From Anaerolineales bacterium (GTDB taxonomy: Bacteria > Chloroflexota > Anaerolineae > Anaerolineales > Villigracilaceae): a stretch of DNA of 64,000 bases. The stretch is from NCBI GenBank assembly GCA_020851785.1, contig JADZCC010000081.1:37944-101943 (forward strand), written 5' to 3'. The notes under the pieces were generated by a model, which was not told the origin of the DNA, ran no database searches, and saw only the letters and a list, made by a program, of their open reading frames with translations. A program made the position numbers and the translations under genes. This document shows, in pieces, positions 60,562 to 64,000 of the stretch. How positions within the stretch are numbered: position 1 is the first letter of the stretch; each line of letters opens with the position of its first letter.

Positions 60562-62810
60562 ACGAGAAACTCTATCGCGACATCCTTGACTCAGCGGCAG
60601 GCGATTCGCTTTCCAGGAATACCAACTTATGGCCAAAGATTTCGGCCCAAGTGGAAAAGAAATCTTTTATGCTGTCCCTTCGCCTTCGCCCGATGGTTTT
60701 GTTGTTGATTGCCGTGTTGGTCCTGCTTGCATTGAGTGGGGCGGTGTATGCTATTGGCCAATCTCTGGGGTATATCCCCGGGATTGGGCTGGTGGATCAG
60801 AACGCGCCGCTCCGCATTCTAGCTGAGCCAGTCGGGCTGACGCGGGATGGCGTCACCGTCAAAGTTGAAGAAGCAGTAATCAGCGCGGACAAGACCGTGA
60901 TCAAGTTCAGCATGGAGGGCGTTTCACAGTATGCCAATCCACAGGACCTGACAAAGTGTGACGATCGTTCAACCGGCATGAGCCTGCCGGATGGTTCGCA
61001 TCTGAACATGATTGCTGGATATGGCTTGGACGGTTGGGCTTCAGGATATGAAGCTCGTTACACATTCGACCCTGTACCCTCGGGCGTGAATGATGCGACC
61101 TTCATCCCGCCCTGCTTGCAAGGCTACATGCCCAATGCAAACCCTGAGGATTGGAAACTGGCGCTACATTTTATCCCTGCGCCTTCGCAGATGACCGTCA
61201 TGCCCGTGATTGAAGTTACGCCTTCGTTACAGGCCGCCAATCAGAATCCGCTGACGCTTGAAAAGGTCATTGAAACAGATAATGGTTATATTCTGGCGGG
61301 CGCCTTCAATTTGCCAAATTTGCCGCCAAATGAAAAGGTTCTGCAGTTTGGACAGCCGCCCAGCATCACCGATGCCAGCGGACAGGATGTTCCCTTCACG
61401 TTTGCGGATTACAAGTTGGATCTACCTGCCGAGAAAACACCGGCCGGAGGCTTCTTGTGGGCTTTCGATCTGGATGGCAAGCAATTCGACTGGCCCCTGA
61501 CTATCACCGTCAATTCAGTGGCGGTGCAATTCTCAGGCGCGCAGGCGCAATTTGAGTTCGATGCCGGGCCAAACTCTACCGATGGACAAATCTGGGAGAA
61601 TTTGAATATCCATTTTGAATTGGCCGGTCATCCGGTGCAGGCGCTCAATGTGATTCGCACGCCAGCCGGTTATCAGTTCAACTTCGTCAGCGACGATTCG
61701 ACCGTCTTCAACTCTGTTGACATTTCCATTGGGGATTCCATGCAGGGCTTGACCGGCATGAATGGACTCGATAGTTTTGGCTCAGAAGCTAAGTTTGCAG
61801 GCGCGGTTCCATCCGGCAGGATGACCGTTCTTCTTAGCCATCCAGTGATTTTGGAATCCGGCAACTGGCAGACGCAATGGAAACCTGAGCGCGACCCAAC
61901 GCTCTCCACGCCGACCGCCGCCTCTCAATCTGCGCCTCAAACCTGCCTGACAGCTGATTCGTGGAAAGCCGCATTCGCCAACCCCCAGCCGATTCCGACC
62001 GACCTTCCCGGCAGAATCTTTTTACAACCAAAATTGGATGATCCTAACCCGGCGATCTATGTCGCCAACCCGGATGGAAGCAATAAGCAAGAGGTTGGAC
62101 GTGGTTGGAAATTTCAGTTCGTTTCGACTTCGCCGGATGGCGCACAGGCGCTCTTCAGCCAGGAAGATGGTTTATATATTATGAACCTCGCAACCGGCGA
62201 CAAACGCCGGATTCCAGACTCGCTCCCCGGCGATTTTGGCGCGCTCTGGTCGCCTGGTGGAACGCGAATCGCCTTCCTTCGAGTCGAAAGCCCAACCTCC
62301 TATCCCAGTATCTATATGATCAACGCGGACGGTACAGGCCTACAAAAAGCAACCGACGAGACAGGCGATTACTATTTACGTGGCTGGCTTCCAGATGATT
62401 CCGCTCTATTTTTTGCGGAACTTACCCGCGCCGGATATACGCTCAAGAAATTGGAACTTTCCTCTGGAACGATCAGCGACTTCTTTGCGCCAAAGGGAGG
62501 AAATGTTGACGCGATCACGCCGGATGGAAAAGGGGTTGTTTTCAGCGAACGAATTGATGAGACGAACCAAGGCCTATATATTGCGCATCTCGACGGTTCA
62601 AACCGTAGGTTGATTGCATCGGCGTCGCTATCATCAGAAAGCTGGTCGTTTGGCCAGACAAAATTGTCGCCGGATGGAAAATGGCTGGCAATCGTTATTT
62701 ACGCAACCACTGCTAATCAGACAGATGAGTCGGTGACTTTACTAAACCTTGCAACTTGCCAGATCGTTCCACTCTCATACAAAGACAATTTGCTTGCATG
62801 GACTCCATAA
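60558..62810 (+). CDS. Putative anti-sigma membrane protein with TolB-like propeller
   Basis: A 750-residue protein. The cytosolic N-terminus (about 1-40) is followed by one helix (MVLLLIAVLVLLALSGAVYAIG), a large DUF4179-like outside domain (about 80-430), then PD40/TolB-like propeller repeats (STSPDGAQALFS, ALWSPGGTRIAFL, KLSPDGKWLAIV, about 480-745). It is coupled to the sigma gene by a 4-base overlap, so it probably holds the sigma factor and senses something outside. The N-terminus lacks a zinc-finger motif. Confidence 0.78.
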   Translation: MNEKLYRDILDSAAGDSLSRNTNLWPKISAQVEKKSFMLSLRLRPMVLLLIAVLVLLALSGAVYAIGQSLGYIPGIGLVDQNAPLRILAEPVGLTRDGVTVKVEEAVISADKTVIKFSMEGVSQYANPQDLTKCDDRSTGMSLPDGSHLNMIAGYGLDGWASGYEARYTFDPVPSGVNDATFIPPCLQGYMPNANPEDWKLALHFIPAPSQMTVMPVIEVTPSLQAANQNPLTLEKVIETDNGYILAGAFNLPNLPPNEKVLQFGQPPSITDASGQDVPFTFADYKLDLPAEKTPAGGFLWAFDLDGKQFDWPLTITVNSVAVQFSGAQAQFEFDAGPNSTDGQIWENLNIHFELAGHPVQALNVIRTPAGYQFNFVSDDSTVFNSVDISIGDSMQGLTGMNGLDSFGSEAKFAGAVPSGRMTVLLSHPVILESGNWQTQWKPERDPTLSTPTAASQSAPQTCLTADSWKAAFANPQPIPTDLPGRIFLQPKLDDPNPAIYVANPDGSNKQEVGRGWKFQFVSTSPDGAQALFSQEDGLYIMNLATGDKRRIPDSLPGDFGALWSPGGTRIAFLRVESPTSYPSIYMINADGTGLQKATDETGDYYLRGWLPDDSALFFAELTRAGYTLKKLELSSGTISDFFAPKGGNVDAITPDGKGVVFSERIDETNQGLYIAHLDGSNRRLIASASLSSESWSFGQTKLSPDGKWLAIVIYATTANQTDESVTLLNLATCQIVPLSYKDNLLAWTP

Positions 62811-62836
62811 AGAAGTAAACCTGTGTAACAAACAAA

Positions 62837-62868
62837 ACAGGCGGAGCGTTATATAACGTTCCGCCTGT
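62837..62868. terminator. Hairpin after the sigma/anti-sigma operon
   Basis: A 32-base near-perfect palindrome (ACAGGCGGA ... TCCGCCTGT with CGTTAT/ATAACG inside). There is no T-run on the + strand, though the minus strand continues T-rich. It abuts the truncated helicase sequence. Confidence 0.5.
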
Positions 62869-64000
62869 CCCAAAGGTTTCACTGGCGAACTGCGTCCCTA
62901 CCAAAAACACGGCTACGACTGGCTCCACTTTTTGCGCGAATATAAATTCGGCGGCATCCTCGCCGACGACATGGGCTTGGGCAAAACGGTTCAGGTGTTG
63001 ACCTATCTCCAGTCATTGCAGGAGCAGGCAAAGGCGGAGTCTGCCGCGTTGCTCGTCGTCCCCAAAAGTTTAATCGCCAACTGGCAGAGAGAATCCGAAA
63101 AGTTTACGCCGTCTTTGAAATTCCTTGAATACATGGGCAACTTCCGCAACAAGGACGTTGCGATTTTCAACGACTACGATGTGGTCATTACAACGTACGG
63201 CACAATGTTACGCGACATTGAGATTTTGCATAAATATAAATTCAATCATGTCATCCTCGATGAATCGCAAGCCATCAAAAATCCGCTGGCGAAGAGCGCC
63301 AAAGCGGCGCGGCTGTTGAACGCGGAGCATCGGGTTGTGATGACTGGCACGCCCGTGGAAAATAACACCTTTGAGTTGTGGTCGCAATTTGCGTTCCTCA
63401 ACCCTGGCTTGCTCGGCAGTATGGACTATTTCAAGAGTCAGTTTGCCAATCCCATCGAAAGCGCGGGAGATGAAAAATCCGCTGAGTTGTTGCGAAAACT
63501 GGTGTATCCGTTTATTTTGCGCCGCACCAAAGAACAGGTCGCGCTCGAACTGCCGCCGCGCACCGAACGCGTTGTCTACACCGACATGGACTCGGCGCAG
63601 AAAAAGTTTTACAACCAAACCCGCGAGCGTTATCGCGCCGAACTGCTGGGCTTGATTGAAACCGAAGGCATGAATAACGCCCGTTTCAAAGTGTTGGAAG
63701 GTTTATTGAGATTACGCCAGATCGCCATTCATCCCGCGCTGGTGGACAAAAAATATAAAGGCGAAGCGCCCAAGTTTGAAAGTTTATTGGAGACATTGGA
63801 AACATTACAAGCCGAGAATCATAAGGCGCTGATTTTCTCGCAGTTCGTCGAAACGCTGAAACTGGTCAAGAAAGAATTGGACGCGCGCAAAATCAAATAC
63901 ATGTATCTCGACGGGCAAACTCAAAAACGTCAGGCAAAGGTGGATGAATTTCAGAACGACCCGAAGATTCCCTTCTTCCTCATCAGCCTCAAAGCGGGCG
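62857..64000 (+). pseudogene. SNF2-type helicase, 5'-truncated, running off the right edge
   Basis: An open frame of 381 codons without a plausible start. It opens a few residues before the SNF2 Q-motif region (GELRPYQKHGYDWLHFLREY) and has Walker A ADDMGLGKT, Walker B-type LDESQAIKN, TGTPVEN, RRTKEQV and, near the edge, motif V (LISLKAG). An in-frame TAA lies at 62854, three bases before the open stretch, and the N-terminal several hundred residues of typical bacterial Snf2 proteins are absent. It looks like a remnant joined to a hairpin, unless the contig is misjoined. Confidence 0.65.

Noticed and set aside
62811..62856. A start codon for the SNF2 gene upstream of 62857
   Set aside because: An in-frame TAA at 62854 blocks it, and the hairpin occupies the space; I call the gene truncated.

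Overview
The window is a mid-GC bacterial chromosome segment, densely coded on both strands. I see no ribosomal RNA, phage or plasmid backbone, IS transposase or CRISPR array. It most resembles a Chloroflexota genome of the Anaerolineae type. That is an inference from the gene mix: T-box-controlled thrS without a TGS domain, an R3H/SpoIIIAA-like ATPase, clostripain, lipoproteins with Pro/Thr-rich linkers, and B12-radical SAM and GH3 genes. No marker gene settles it.

Layout. 1-3.5 kb: end of a YczE-like membrane protein, a GNAT acetyltransferase, a sulfite-oxidase-like molybdoenzyme and a CASTOR/POLLUX-like channel. 3.5-7 kb: an operon of an RlmD-like rRNA methyltransferase and all three 5-oxoprolinase subunits (pxpB-pxpC-pxpA). 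7-9.5 kb: two membrane proteins, and a sortase with a 58-residue partner. 9.5-11.8 kb: tRNA-Val, then a T-box leader and thrS. 12-18.3 kb: CopD-like protein, a TPR-like protein, MurJ, an SDR, HtrA and DnaJ. 18.4-24.2 kb: ferritin, LOG-family hydrolase, map, a DinB-like protein, a peptidase E-like protein, tmk and the R3H ATPase. 24.3-28.8 kb: greA, lysS, a DUF3054 protein, an ECF sigma/anti-sigma pair and a Nudix hydrolase. 29-39.6 kb: clostripain, two related lipoproteins, priA, a di-heme peroxidase fused to a beta-helix next to a cytochrome c lipoprotein, and an unknown protein.

39.8-51.3 kb is the most unusual part. It is a co-directional, tightly packed run of two B12-binding radical SAM enzymes, a fatty-acid desaturase, a GNAT-like protein, a Rieske oxygenase, a SPASM radical SAM enzyme, an internally deleted B12-radical SAM gene, a second GNAT-like protein and a GH3-family acyl-adenylating enzyme. 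An AbiEi/AbiEii toxin-antitoxin pair with its own promoter sits inside it. It reads like a pathway for a modified lipid or acyl conjugate, product unknown. 51.4-64 kb: an alpha-2-macroglobulin convergent with PBP1C, a second ECF sigma factor whose partner is a membrane protein ending in a TolB-like propeller, and an SNF2 helicase body without its N-terminus.

Genome-scale themes: (1) many genes have a TATAAT-like box 5-9 bases before the ATG, which predicts leaderless mRNAs; (2) four copies of a structured, MITE/REP-like repeat sit just after stop codons; (3) degenerate short-word simple repeats lie between genes and, in the GH3 gene, appear to have been absorbed in frame; (4) most operon ends carry strong hairpin terminators, several of them bidirectional.
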